A stretch of 64,000 bases of DNA from UBA5066 sp046331465. Its GTDB lineage: Bacteria > Acidobacteriota > Thermoanaerobaculia > UBA5066. Under the pieces are notes generated by a model. It was not told the DNA's origin. It ran no database searches and saw nothing but the letters and a program-made list of their open reading frames with translations. Below are positions 26,783 through 35,837 of this stretch, piece after piece (position 1 is the first letter of the stretch; each line of letters begins with the position of its first letter). Location: the NCBI GenBank assembly GCA_046331465.1, contig JAXLQV010000001.1, positions 2,232,001 to 2,296,000 on the forward strand, read 5' to 3'. A program made the position numbers and the translations under genes.

Positions 26783-27550
26783 ATGAACGGAACCTCCAGC
26801 GAGGTTCAGCGCCGCGGCGTACGCCGCGGCGTTTACGTCATCCCGGCCCTCTTCACGGTCGGGAACGTCTTCTGCGGCTACCTCTCCCTGGACGCCTCGG
26901 TACACGGCCGCTACGACCTCGCCGCGGGCCTCCTCTTCCTGGCCGGCTTCCTCGACTCGCTCGACGGGCGCGTTGCCCGGATGACCGGCTCGACCTCGGC
27001 CTTCGGGGAGCAGCTCGACTCCCTCGCCGACGTCCTCTCCTTCGGCCTCGCGCCGGCGTTCCTCGTCTACCACTGGGGGCTGAACGCCTACGGCCGCGTC
27101 GGCCTCTTCGCCTCGTTCCTCTTCCTCGTCTGCGGCGCCTGCCGCCTCGCCCGGTTCAACGTCCAGCTGAACGTCGTCGACAAGCGGTGGTTCGTCGGCC
27201 TGCCGATCCCGGCCGCGGCGGGCGCCCTCTGCGGACTCATCTGGGTGATCCCCGAGCCGCTCCCCGACCCGAGGATCGGCGCCGCGTTCCTCGTCGTCAC
27301 GCTCGTCCTCGGCTTCCTCATGGTCTCGACGTTCCGGTACCGCTCCTTCAAGGACGTCGACCTCCGCTCGAGGAAGTCGGTCCGGCTCGTCCCGCTCCTC
27401 GGCCTCCTCGTCGCGGCCGTCGCGGCCTGGCGCCCGGACGTCTGCCTCGCGGGCCTGGCCGTCTTCTACGCGCTCTCGGCTCCAACGGTCCGCCTCTTCA
27501 CGGCACTCTTCGCGCGCCGGATCCCGCCCCCGACCGGGGCCCCGGCGTGA
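26783..27550 (+). CDS. pssA: CDP-diacylglycerol-serine O-phosphatidyltransferase
   Basis: PssA makes phosphatidylserine, the precursor of phosphatidylethanolamine. The 255-residue membrane protein has the CDP-alcohol phosphotransferase signature within FLDSLDGRVARMTGSTSAFG and the following EQLDSLAD, giving the DG-AR-G-D-D pattern. ALFTVGNVFCGYLSL at the N-terminus is typical of PssA. About six to eight hydrophobic segments are visible. No phosphatidylserine decarboxylase gene is present here. The stop overlaps the next gene's GTG. Confidence 0.93.
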   Translation: MNGTSSEVQRRGVRRGVYVIPALFTVGNVFCGYLSLDASVHGRYDLAAGLLFLAGFLDSLDGRVARMTGSTSAFGEQLDSLADVLSFGLAPAFLVYHWGLNAYGRVGLFASFLFLVCGACRLARFNVQLNVVDKRWFVGLPIPAAAGALCGLIWVIPEPLPDPRIGAAFLVVTLVLGFLMVSTFRYRSFKDVDLRSRKSVRLVPLLGLLVAAVAAWRPDVCLAGLAVFYALSAPTVRLFTALFARRIPPPTGAPA

Positions 27551-28536
27551 TCGGCCTCTCCGTCGCCGTCGTCGACCCCGACAGTCTCGTCGGCCGCGAC
27601 GTGAAGGCGGTGCTGCGCGAGCGCGGCTTCCCGGCCGCCTCCGTCCACCTCTTCCACACGGGAGACCCGTCCGCGGGGCTCCTGACCGACGACGACGGGG
27701 AGGCCGCCTTCGTCTCGCCGATCGCGCCGGACGGCCTCTCCGGCTGCCAGATCGCGTTCCTCTGCGGCTCTCCCGAGACGACGGCCCGGTTCCTCTCCGT
27801 CCGGGCGCCCGACGGCTGCCTCGCCATCGACCTCTCGGGGCAGAGGTCGGCGGGCTCCTTCGTCGACGCCGTCCGCGGTGCGCTCCCGGCCCCGCTCCCG
27901 CCGGGCGATCTCCTCGTCCTCCGCGACCCGGCCGCGTCGGTCCTCGCCGACGCGGTCGCGGCGCTCGAGCCCCTCCGGAAGGTCGCCGCCGTGACCGCCG
28001 CCATCGACCGGGCCGCGAGCGACCTCGGGAAGGACGCCCTCGACGAGCTCTTCCAGCAGGCGATCGCGATCGCCTCGTTCCGGAGCGTCCCGAAGGACCG
28101 CCTCGGGGCCCAGAGCGCCTTCAACGTCTTCCCTCCGGCCGACGCGGCCGCGTTCGACGCCCGCGTCGCCGGGGACGTTCGGGCCCTCCTCGGGCGCGAC
28201 CTCCCGGTCACTGTCCTCTCCGCCCGGGCCGGGGTCTTCCACGGGACGACGCTGCGGCTCGAGCTCCGCTTCGACGGCGCGGCTCCCGCGCCCGGGGCGT
28301 TGCGGGACGCGCTCCTCGCCCCGGGGCGCGGGTTCGCCGAGCCCGACGTCGACGGTCCCGCCGGGGTCGTCGACGCCGCGGGACGGGACGAGACGCTCCT
28401 CCTCCGCTACTCCGCCTCGGGCGGCGCCGGGCAGCTCTTCCTCGCCTCGGACGACCTCCGGCGGCCCGGAGCGCTCCTCGCCGTCCGCGTGGCCGAGGCC
28501 GCGGTCGCCGAGCGCGGCCTCCTCCCCGACGCCTGA
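27547..28536 (+). CDS. Aspartate-semialdehyde dehydrogenase-like protein lacking the catalytic cysteine
   Basis: The 329-residue product follows the Asd/USG-1 fold: a Rossmann N-terminus (VAVVDPDSLVGRDVKAVL), FLCGSPETTARFL, and a dimerisation domain (QSAFNVFPPADA, then GVFHGTTLRLELRF). Where active enzymes carry the nucleophile in an NxxC(S/T) motif, this protein has RDPAASV (residues 126-132), with Ala in place of Cys. It is therefore probably not a working dehydrogenase and is closer to the USG-1 group of Asd relatives, whose function is unknown. It is coupled to pssA by a GTGA overlap and followed by a terminator. Confidence 0.83.
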   Translation: MIGLSVAVVDPDSLVGRDVKAVLRERGFPAASVHLFHTGDPSAGLLTDDDGEAAFVSPIAPDGLSGCQIAFLCGSPETTARFLSVRAPDGCLAIDLSGQRSAGSFVDAVRGALPAPLPPGDLLVLRDPAASVLADAVAALEPLRKVAAVTAAIDRAASDLGKDALDELFQQAIAIASFRSVPKDRLGAQSAFNVFPPADAAAFDARVAGDVRALLGRDLPVTVLSARAGVFHGTTLRLELRFDGAAPAPGALRDALLAPGRGFAEPDVDGPAGVVDAAGRDETLLLRYSASGGAGQLFLASDDLRRPGALLAVRVAEAAVAERGLLPDA

Positions 28537-28540
28537 TCGA

Positions 28541-28562
28541 GAGGGGCGCGCGGGCGCCCCTC
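28541..28562. terminator. Hairpin between convergent genes
   Basis: A perfect 9-base-pair stem (GAGGGGCGC with GCGCCCCTC) around a 4-base loop lies between the stops of the Asd-like gene (28536) and the convergent lipoprotein gene (28586). There is no T-run, so it may slow polymerase from both sides or protect mRNA ends. Confidence 0.55.
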
Positions 28563-28585
28563 CCACCGCCCGCGGGCAGCGCCCC

Positions 28586-30124
28586 TCAGCGCTTCTTAAG
28601 CTTCGGGATCGGCGGCTGCCCCTTCGCCCGGGGGGTCGGGGTCGGCGGGGGCGGCGGCGCGATGGAGACCTCGGTCTCCGGCCCCGTCAGCGTCCGGCCG
28701 TCCGGGAGCGTGAGCTGGTACGAGACGAAGGCGCGCGGACGGGGCCCGGCGACCCGGATCGGACCGACCTCGTTCGATTCGCCGGGCGCGAAGAAGTTCT
28801 CGAAGAGGCGGCAGACCGTCGCGCGACCGAAGGGGGCGGACTGCGTCATGTCGCGCGCCGAGGCGAAGACCTCGTACCGGTCGAAGTCCCCCGCCCCGAG
28901 CGCGGTGAAGACGCCCCCTTCGAGGCGGATCGTGATCTGGTTCCCGAAGCGCGACAGCTCGCTCGACGTCGGCCCCGGGTTCGAGACGCGGAGCCAGACC
29001 TCTCCCCCGCGCCCCTTCCCCTCGACGGGCTCGACGAGGAGGCTCGGCTCCCACGGCTTCCCGGTCAGGAGGGCGCGGATCGCCGGGTAGCCGGCGAGGT
29101 GCCCGTCGCGCGGGAGGCCGTCGATCAGGAAGACGCGGCCGGCGAGGCGCGCCGCGCTCCAGCGGGCGCTCGCGGAGACGAGGCGGACGAGGTCGGCGAA
29201 CGGGAGGACGTCGAACCGCGCGCGGCCCCCGTCGTCCGAGAGGATGTTCGGCGCCTTCTCGTAGCCGGCCCGAGGCTTGAAGTTGTAGATGCTGCCCGGT
29301 TCGCTCGAGAGGACCGCGGCGAAGTCGAAGTCGAGGTTCTTGTCCTCCGAGAGCTTGTCCATCTCGCCGTCGGCGAGGCGGCGCGCCCTGGCGCCCGAGC
29401 CCGTGACACCGTATCCGCCCGGAACGACGAGGAGCCGGAACGGGATCGGGAACGCCTTCGCCTCCTCCTCGGACATCTCCTTCACGAAGACGTCGGCCGT
29501 CTCCGGGCGGCGCCCGAAGGAGAAGACGAGGGCCTCGTCGGCGGCCCCCTCGAGCGGCTTCCACGTCTCCGGCGGGGCGCCCGCCCTCAGCGTGACGGAG
29601 ACGGTCAGTCCCCCGAGCTTCGACTTCATCGCCGAGAGCGCCTTGCCGAGCGCGAGGGCGTCGGAGGGCTCCGGGAAGATGTGGAGGTGGACCCCGCTCA
29701 CCTGCGCCCACGCCTTCGCGTCGGCGACGAGCTTCTGGACGCCGTTCGCCCACGCCTCCCCGAGGAGCTCGGGCTGGCCCCCCTTGAGTCCGGAGGCGGC
29801 CCCCGGCTCACCCATCAGGACCAGGACGACCGGGCGCCGGATCGGCGTCGGCGGAGGGGGGAACGGGCGGACCTGTCCTCCTCCGGTCAGCGACGCGGCG
29901 GCCACGTAGAGGCGGCGGATCCCCATCGCGTCGAAATCGGGATCGAGGTCGTCCGGCACGACGGCGGGCGCTTCCGCCAGGAAGAGCGCGTCCCCGCGGG
30001 ACTGCGGCGGCGCGGCGGAGCGGCCGATGAGGGGAACGCCTTTCCTGCACGCGCCGGCGCCGAGCGCGCCGAGCAGGAGGAGACCGGCGGCGAGGACGCG
30101 CCCGGGCTTCAGCGGTGAGGGCAT
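28586..30124 (-). CDS. Lipoprotein of unknown function
   Basis: This 512-residue product has a lipoprotein signal ending in LLGALGAGAC, where Cys26 would be lipidated. Recognisable stretches are FDAMGIRRLYVAAASLTG, VVLVLMGEPGAASG, a segment on leftover angles of the kind VHLHIFPEPSDALALG, and a C-terminal all-beta region ending in a Pro-rich tail and KKLKKR-type lysines. I cannot assign a family with confidence; a DUF3142-like or TIM-barrel-like N-terminal domain is possible. Its promoter (TGA-TATCAT) overlaps the stop codon of the upstream sensor kinase, so the two genes may share or separate transcripts. Confidence 0.72.
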   Translation of the reverse strand: MPSPLKPGRVLAAGLLLLGALGAGACRKGVPLIGRSAAPPQSRGDALFLAEAPAVVPDDLDPDFDAMGIRRLYVAAASLTGGGQVRPFPPPPTPIRRPVVLVLMGEPGAASGLKGGQPELLGEAWANGVQKLVADAKAWAQVSGVHLHIFPEPSDALALGKALSAMKSKLGGLTVSVTLRAGAPPETWKPLEGAADEALVFSFGRRPETADVFVKEMSEEEAKAFPIPFRLLVVPGGYGVTGSGARARRLADGEMDKLSEDKNLDFDFAAVLSSEPGSIYNFKPRAGYEKAPNILSDDGGRARFDVLPFADLVRLVSASARWSAARLAGRVFLIDGLPRDGHLAGYPAIRALLTGKPWEPSLLVEPVEGKGRGGEVWLRVSNPGPTSSELSRFGNQITIRLEGGVFTALGAGDFDRYEVFASARDMTQSAPFGRATVCRLFENFFAPGESNEVGPIRVAGPRPRAFVSYQLTLPDGRTLTGPETEVSIAPPPPPTPTPRAKGQPPIPKLKKR

Positions 30125-30133
30125 GGTGGAAAA

Positions 30134-30142
30134 ATGATATCA
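30134..30142 (-). promoter_or_regulatory. Putative extended -10 promoter (TGA-TATCAT) of the lipoprotein gene
   Basis: On the minus strand TGA is both the kinase stop codon and the TG extension of the -10 box TATCAT. The box ends 9 bases before the lipoprotein ATG, fitting a leaderless start. Confidence 0.45.
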
Positions 30143-33100
30143 GCGGCCGGCGGACGGCAGGACGAAGCCGATCCGGAGGCCCCCGCGGGGCGACCGCTCG
30201 GCGAGGAGCCGCCCGCCGTGCTCCTCGACCGCGCGCCGGGCCGCGGCGAGCCCCATCCCGGAGCCGCGCGACTTCGTCGAGAAGGACGGGTCGAAGATGC
30301 GGGGCAGGTCGGACTCCGGCACGCCCGGCCCGTCGTCGTCGCAGGCGACCTCGAGGCCGCGGCATCCGCCCGGTCCCTCCCCTTCCACGGGCCGCGCCGT
30401 GACCTCGACGCTTCCGCCCTTCCCCTCGAGCGCCTCGATCGCGTTCAGGACGAAGTTCGACACGGCGTCGCGAAGGAGCGACCGGTCGACGGAGACGTCG
30501 GGAAGGCCCGGCTCCGACGAACAGGAGACCTTCACGGCCGGGTGCGCGGAGAAGTCGGCGGCGATCTCGCCGAGGAGCCGGGCGAAGCCCTCGCCGGTGA
30601 GGAGGACCCGCTGGGGCGCGACGGGGCTCGCGAAGCGGGAGAGCCGCCCCGTCCTCTCGGTCAGGAGGTCGACCTGCCGGAGGATCGTCGTCGCCGCCTC
30701 GGCGACCCGCTCGCCGTCGGGAGGCGTTCCGCGGGTCGCGCCCCGGAGGAGCCTCTCGGCCGTCAGCCGGATCGGGGTGAGCGGGTTCTTGATGTCGTGC
30801 GCGACGGCGCGGGCCGCCTCGACCCACGTCTCGAGCCGCTCGGCGCGCGTGAAGTCCGTCAGGTCCTCGAGGAGGAGGACCGACCGCTTCCCTTCCGCGT
30901 CGTCCGGAAGGTCCGCGACGACGACGCGGAGGACCATCTCGCCTCGGTCGAGCGGGATCGAGACCCGCGTCTCGTAGGGTCTCGGGTGCGCGAGGGCGGC
31001 GCCGACGGGCGCGAAGCTCGGGCGCGCGAGCCGCTCCGGCAGGAGGGACCCGGGCGGCAGGAGCGCGTCGGCGGCGGGGTTCGCGAAGAGGATCCGCCCG
31101 TCCTCGTCCCGGAAGAGGATCGCCGCGGGCGTCAGGCTGCGGAGGACGCTCACCGCGGCCTCCCGCTCGCGCTCGAGGAGCACCGTCCTGTCCCGCACGC
31201 GCTCGGACATCGTGCCGAACGCCTCGACGAGCCGCGCGAGGTCGACCGTGTCGGGCATGCCGATCGGGCCGGGAGGCTCGCCGGCGCCGACGCGTTCCGC
31301 CGCGGCGACGAGGTCCTCGACGGGCCGCGACAGCGCCACGGCGCCGCGCCCCCCGAGAGCGAACGCCCCGAGCGCGACGGCGACCGCGAGGAGGACGAGG
31401 CCTTCGACCGCCTCGCGGCCCGCCGGGTCCTCGCCGAGAACGGCCGCGAGGGTCGTCCTCTCTTCCCTCGAGAGCATCACCGCGGCCTCGGCGACCCTCC
31501 GTCCGCCGGCCCGGACCGGGGCGCGCACGGAGGCGGCCTCGCTCGCGCCGTTCGCGAGCGCCGAGGCGACCGCCGACGCGAGCCGCTGCGGCGCCAGGCC
31601 CGCGGCGACGGGGACGGCCCGCGACGCCGCCGCCAGGACCCCGTCGCGGTACAGGAGGAGATCGACGCCGACGATGGAGGCGGCGCGGTTCAGCTCGGAC
31701 GGAGAGGGGGCGCCGGCGACCCGCTCCTCGAGGACGTGGCGCCCCTCCCGGAGGACCTTCAGCGCGAGCCTCTCCGTCGCCCTCGCCGACGAGCGGCCGA
31801 GGGCCGTCCGCACCATGACGGCCCCCGCGGCGAGGGGGAGCGCGCCCGAGACGAGGAGGGCGACCGCGAGGCGGCCGCGGAACGAGCCGATGAGGCGCGG
31901 CCGCGGGCGATCGCGCCGCGTCGCGCCCGCGCGGACGAGGGACGCGAGCGCGCCGCCGAGGAGGACGAGGACGGCCACCGGGAGGAGCGTCTCCGCGGCG
32001 GCCACCGCCGAGCCGAGCGCGAACGCGGGCGTCGGGAGCTCGACTCCCCACGCGACGAACCCGCTCGCGGTCCCCCGGACGGTCGTCCGCCACCGCCTGC
32101 CGCCCGACACCTCGGTGCTCCACGCCGCCCCGCGGCGGCGCGCCTGCGCGAGGATCGGCCCCGACAGCTCGGGCCTCTCCAGGCGTCCGCGGCCGAGAGG
32201 GCGCCCGGCGGCGTCGAAGTCGGTCCTCTCGACGAAACGGTCCCCGTGGTCCGGCACCCCGAGGGCCGCGACAAGGAGCGGGTCTTCCTCGTCGGCGTCG
32301 GGCCAGGGGACGCGGGAGAGGACCCCCGTCGTCCGCGCGACCGGGAGCCGGAGCCCTATCGCGGTTCCCCGCCCCTCGTCGCCGGGCCGCATCGTCCCGA
32401 ACGAGGAGAGGACACGCCCCTCCTCGTCCCGGACCGTGAGGAGGTCGCCCGGCTCGGGGAACTCGTCGTCCCGCCCTCGGAGCCAGAGCGCGAGCGCGAG
32501 GTCGCTCATGAGCGTCAGGGAGCCTGCCGGCGACCAGGGGCGGAGCTCGGGACGGGCGACCTGCTCCTCCCAGCCCGCGGGCCCCTCCTCCTCGAGGAGC
32601 TCCCGCTCGAGCGTGGAGCGCGTCGCGGCACGCTCGAGGCGGGCGTCGGCCCGCTGGCACCGCCCGAGGGACGCACCCGCCCCTCCGAGCAGGGCCCCCG
32701 CCCCGACGAGGAGCGCGACCGCCACCGCCTTCGAGAGGAGGTCCGCACGCGGGAACGAGGCGAGCCGTCCCGAGAGGCTCGCGGCAAGGAGGACGGCACC
32801 GAGGAGGAGAAGCGCCAGCGCGCCCCGGGAAGGGTCCGCGAAATACGCGCCGAAGGCGACGGCGAGGCCGAGCAGCCCGGCCGCGGGCGCCGCCCGGAAA
32901 GCGGGAAACGCCCTCGCGGCGAGGAGCGCCGCCAGGCCGACGAGCGCGGCCGCGACGGCGACGAGGCCGGCCGCCGCGAGCGGAGCCTCCGGCTCGCCCG
33001 AGAAGAGGCCGAGCCCGAGGAGGATCGGCGGCGCCGAGCGGCCGGACGCGAGGCCCAGGAGCGGCGCGAGGGAGGCGACGGCGAGGCCGGCGATCGCGAC

Positions 33101-34039
33101 GACGAGCCGGGACCCCGCTCCTCCCGACGGTCCGCGCCCCTTCCGGACGGCCGCGCCGAGGAGGAGGAGGGCGACCAGGCCGGTGAGGGCGAGGTCGACG
33201 GGGGTCGCGAGGAGACCGGACGGGTCGGGGAGGATCGGCGCGAAGGGCCCCGTCTCCGCGGCCGGAACCGCGAGGAGGAGGAGGAGCCGCGCCGCGACCG
33301 CGCCCGCCACCGGAGCGCGCGCGGCGAAGCCGAGGAGGACGGCCGCGACGGCCCCGAGGAGGGCGAACGGCAGCGACCGGGAGCGGCGGACGTCCTCGTC
33401 CGAGACGTCCGCCGGCACGGGCTCCAGCTCCAGGGCGACGAGCCGGCGCGGCGCCGCGGAGGCGCGGATCCGGAGGCGCCGCGACGTCGCCCCCCGAGCG
33501 AGCCCGTACGCCTCGAGGAGGTCGGGACGGACGATCCCCGTCGGAAGCCGCCGGGTCACCACGAGGAGACCCCGCGACTCCGGGCTCCGGCCGACCGGCG
33601 CCTCGTGCGCGAGCGTCAGCTGCGTCACGCGGAACGCCACCGCGAAGCGGCCCGCCCTCGGCGCGCTCGCGGTCGGGAGGTCGCCGGGCTCCCCCGCCCA
33701 GGCGACGGCCTCGCCCTTCCGGTCGAGGAGGACGGCGCCCCAGCCGCGCGCCTCGGGGAGCGCGGCGCCGAGGATCGCGAAGAGGCGGCCCGGCCGGACC
33801 CCCGCGCTCCCCCCCTCGAGGATCTCGACGAGCGCGGGGTCCCCCGCGAGGCGGCCCGAGACGGCCGCGAGGGTCGCCGCGTCGTCCTCGACCGCCCGCG
33901 CCGCCCGCGCGACGAGGGCTGCGGCCCGGCGCTCCTCCGCCCCTGCCGGGAGAGGCCCCAGCCTCGCCGCGAGCGCGGCCGCGAGGCCCGCCGCGGCGAG
34001 GAGGCCGAGGAAGAGCGCGGCCGCGCGGCGTGAGGTCAA
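30140..34039 (-). CDS. Very large NtrY-like membrane sensor histidine kinase
   Basis: A 1299-residue kinase. The N-terminal half has a signal-anchor, an extracytoplasmic stretch, then a block of about eight to ten hydrophobic segments (residues about 245-480), a second large loop, and another membrane pair. A HAMP-like region (SRPVEDLVAAAERVGAGEPP), a PAS-like domain (PAAILFRDEDGRILFANPAA) and the kinase core follow. The phospho-acceptor His1081 is in AHDIKNPLTPIRL, and the ATP-binding motifs are NFVLNAIEAL, DDDGPGVPE and GSGMGLAAARR. The H-box matches NtrY-type kinases. It starts with TTG in a TTGA overlap with hutU. No response regulator gene is adjacent. Confidence 0.87.
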   Translation of the reverse strand: MTSRRAAALFLGLLAAAGLAAALAARLGPLPAGAEERRAAALVARAARAVEDDAATLAAVSGRLAGDPALVEILEGGSAGVRPGRLFAILGAALPEARGWGAVLLDRKGEAVAWAGEPGDLPTASAPRAGRFAVAFRVTQLTLAHEAPVGRSPESRGLLVVTRRLPTGIVRPDLLEAYGLARGATSRRLRIRASAAPRRLVALELEPVPADVSDEDVRRSRSLPFALLGAVAAVLLGFAARAPVAGAVAARLLLLLAVPAAETGPFAPILPDPSGLLATPVDLALTGLVALLLLGAAVRKGRGPSGGAGSRLVVAIAGLAVASLAPLLGLASGRSAPPILLGLGLFSGEPEAPLAAAGLVAVAAALVGLAALLAARAFPAFRAAPAAGLLGLAVAFGAYFADPSRGALALLLLGAVLLAASLSGRLASFPRADLLSKAVAVALLVGAGALLGGAGASLGRCQRADARLERAATRSTLERELLEEEGPAGWEEQVARPELRPWSPAGSLTLMSDLALALWLRGRDDEFPEPGDLLTVRDEEGRVLSSFGTMRPGDEGRGTAIGLRLPVARTTGVLSRVPWPDADEEDPLLVAALGVPDHGDRFVERTDFDAAGRPLGRGRLERPELSGPILAQARRRGAAWSTEVSGGRRWRTTVRGTASGFVAWGVELPTPAFALGSAVAAAETLLPVAVLVLLGGALASLVRAGATRRDRPRPRLIGSFRGRLAVALLVSGALPLAAGAVMVRTALGRSSARATERLALKVLREGRHVLEERVAGAPSPSELNRAASIVGVDLLLYRDGVLAAASRAVPVAAGLAPQRLASAVASALANGASEAASVRAPVRAGGRRVAEAAVMLSREERTTLAAVLGEDPAGREAVEGLVLLAVAVALGAFALGGRGAVALSRPVEDLVAAAERVGAGEPPGPIGMPDTVDLARLVEAFGTMSERVRDRTVLLEREREAAVSVLRSLTPAAILFRDEDGRILFANPAADALLPPGSLLPERLARPSFAPVGAALAHPRPYETRVSIPLDRGEMVLRVVVADLPDDAEGKRSVLLLEDLTDFTRAERLETWVEAARAVAHDIKNPLTPIRLTAERLLRGATRGTPPDGERVAEAATTILRQVDLLTERTGRLSRFASPVAPQRVLLTGEGFARLLGEIAADFSAHPAVKVSCSSEPGLPDVSVDRSLLRDAVSNFVLNAIEALEGKGGSVEVTARPVEGEGPGGCRGLEVACDDDGPGVPESDLPRIFDPSFSTKSRGSGMGLAAARRAVEEHGGRLLAERSPRGGLRIGFVLPSAGR

Positions 34040-35718
34040 CGGCGCATCGGGATCGCGACGCCGTTCGCCTCGGCGCAGGCGACGGCCTCCGGGTAGCCGG
34101 CGTCGGCGTGCCGGACGACGCCCATCCCCGGGTCGGAGACGAGGACGCGCGAGAGGCGCCGGGCCGCCGCGTCGGTGCCGTCGGCGACGACGACCATCCC
34201 GGCGTGCATCGAGTAGCCGATGCCGACGCCGCCCCCGTGGTGGATCGAGACCCACGTCGCCCCGGCCGCGGTGTTCACCATCGCGTTCAGGAGCGGCCAG
34301 TCGGCGATCGCGTCGCTGCCGTCGCGCATCGACTCGGTCTCGCGGTTCGGCGAGGCGACGGAGCCGCAGTCGAGGTGGTCGCGCCCGATGACGATCGGCG
34401 CCTTCACCCTCCCCGTCCGGACGAGCTCGTTGAAGGCGAGGCCGGCCTTCTCGCGCTCGCCGTAGCCGAGCCAGCAGATCCGGGCGGGGAGCCCCTGGAA
34501 GGCGACCCGCTTCGCGGCCATGTCGAGCCACCGGTGGAGCGCGGCGTTCCCGGGGAAGAGCTCGACGAGCGCGCGGTCCGTCTCGGCGATGTCGGCCGGG
34601 TCGCCGGAGAGAGCGGCCCAGCGGAACGGCCCCTTGCCGACGCAGAAGAGCGGGCGGATGTACTTCGGGACGAAGCCCTCGATCTCGAACGCGTTCCCGA
34701 TCCCCGCCTTCACCGCCTGCGCGCGGATGTTGTTGCCGTAGTCGAACGTGACGGAGCCGCGGCGCTGCAGCTCGAGCATCAGCCGGACGTGCTCGCCCAT
34801 CGAGGCGACCGAGCGGCGGCGGTACTCCTCCGGGTCGTCCTTCCGGAGCGCGAGGGCCGCCTCGTACGGGAGGCCGTGCGGCACGTAGCCGTTCAGCTCG
34901 TCGTGCGCGGAGGTCTGGTCGGTCAGGAGGTCGGGGACGATCCCGCGCGCGACGAGGCGCGCGAGGAGGTCGACGGCGTTCGCGAGGACGCCGACCGAGA
35001 TCCCCTCCTTCGCGTCGCGGGCCGCGAGGGCGCGGTCGATCGCGGCGTCCACGTCGTCGATCCGCTCGTCGCAGTAGCGGGTCTCGAGGCGCCGCTGGAT
35101 CCGGTGCGCGTCGACCTCGGCGACGAGCGCCGTGCCGCCCCCCATCGTCACGGCGAGGGGCTGGGCCCCGCCCATCCCGCCGAGGCCCGCGGTGACGGCG
35201 AGCCGCCCGGCGAGCGAGCCGTCGGGCGAGCCGAGGTCGCGGCGGCCGGCCTCGGCGAACGTCTCGTACGTTCCCTGCAGGATCCCCTGCGTCCCGATGT
35301 AGATCCAGGAGCCGGCCGTCATCTGGCCGTACATCGTCAGGCCCAGCGCCTCGAGACGGCGGAACTCGTCCCACGTCCCCCACTTCGGGACGAGGTTCGA
35401 GTTCGCGATGAGGACGCGCGGCGCGTCGGCGTGCGTCCGGAAGACGGCGACGGGCTTGCCCGACTGGACGAGGAGCGTCTCCTCGTCGCCCAGCCGCTCG
35501 AGCTCGCGCAGGATCGCCTCGAGGCACTCGGGGTTGCGCGCGGCCTTCCCCGAGCCGCCGTAGACGACGAGGTCCTCGCGGCGCTCGGCCACGTCGGGGT
35601 CGAGGTTGTTGAGGAGCATCCGGTAGGGGGCCTCCGTCAGCCAGGAGCGGCAGCGGAGCGTCGTCCCGCGCGGGAGGGCCGGCGGGGCGTATCGGGCGGG
35701 GGCGGAAACGGTGCTCAT
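34036..35718 (-). CDS. hutU: Urocanate hydratase (urocanase)
   Basis: HutU converts urocanate to imidazolone propionate, the second step of histidine degradation, using bound NAD. The 560-residue protein has long conserved stretches: RNPECLEAILREL, MYGQMTAGSWIYIGTQGI, GGMGGAQPLAVTMGGG, the DQTSAHDELNGYVP loop, and SIHHGGGVGIGYSMHAG near the C-terminus. ATG 35718 gives the canonical start; upstream codons are promoter DNA. hutH lies 7 kb away at 42750-44282; hutI and later genes are not in the window. Its stop is coupled to the sensor kinase by TTGA. Confidence 0.96.
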   Translation of the reverse strand: MSTVSAPARYAPPALPRGTTLRCRSWLTEAPYRMLLNNLDPDVAERREDLVVYGGSGKAARNPECLEAILRELERLGDEETLLVQSGKPVAVFRTHADAPRVLIANSNLVPKWGTWDEFRRLEALGLTMYGQMTAGSWIYIGTQGILQGTYETFAEAGRRDLGSPDGSLAGRLAVTAGLGGMGGAQPLAVTMGGGTALVAEVDAHRIQRRLETRYCDERIDDVDAAIDRALAARDAKEGISVGVLANAVDLLARLVARGIVPDLLTDQTSAHDELNGYVPHGLPYEAALALRKDDPEEYRRRSVASMGEHVRLMLELQRRGSVTFDYGNNIRAQAVKAGIGNAFEIEGFVPKYIRPLFCVGKGPFRWAALSGDPADIAETDRALVELFPGNAALHRWLDMAAKRVAFQGLPARICWLGYGEREKAGLAFNELVRTGRVKAPIVIGRDHLDCGSVASPNRETESMRDGSDAIADWPLLNAMVNTAAGATWVSIHHGGGVGIGYSMHAGMVVVADGTDAAARRLSRVLVSDPGMGVVRHADAGYPEAVACAEANGVAIPMRR

Positions 35719-35726
35719 GGACGGGA

Positions 35727-35732
35727 ATGTTA
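35727..35732 (-). promoter_or_regulatory. Putative -10 box (TAACAT) of hutU
   Basis: TAACAT on the minus strand ends 8 bases before the hutU ATG. No Shine-Dalgarno sequence lies between; no clear -35 is seen. Confidence 0.4.
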
Positions 35733-35798
35733 GTCCGCCCCGGCGCCGGGAGCGGCCTCCCGCATCCTCCCGCGCAGCGCGCAAGCGAGGCGCGTCAC

Positions 35799-35827
35799 TT
35801 GACAGCGATTACGCAGCGCGTTATTTT
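35799..35827 (+). promoter_or_regulatory. Sigma-70-type promoter of the PhaR-like gene
   Basis: A consensus TTGACA (35799-35804) is followed by a 17-base spacer and TATTTT (35822-35827). Transcription should start about 35833-35835, three to five bases before the ATG at 35838, giving a nearly leaderless mRNA. This is one of two consensus -35 elements I found in the window. Confidence 0.7.
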
Positions 35828-35837
35828 CTTCCGCACG

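Noticed and set aside
30134..34033. A 1299-codon plus-strand frame opposite the sensor kinase
   Set aside because: Low-complexity Arg/Glu/Gly translation with no domains; the minus strand has complete kinase motifs.
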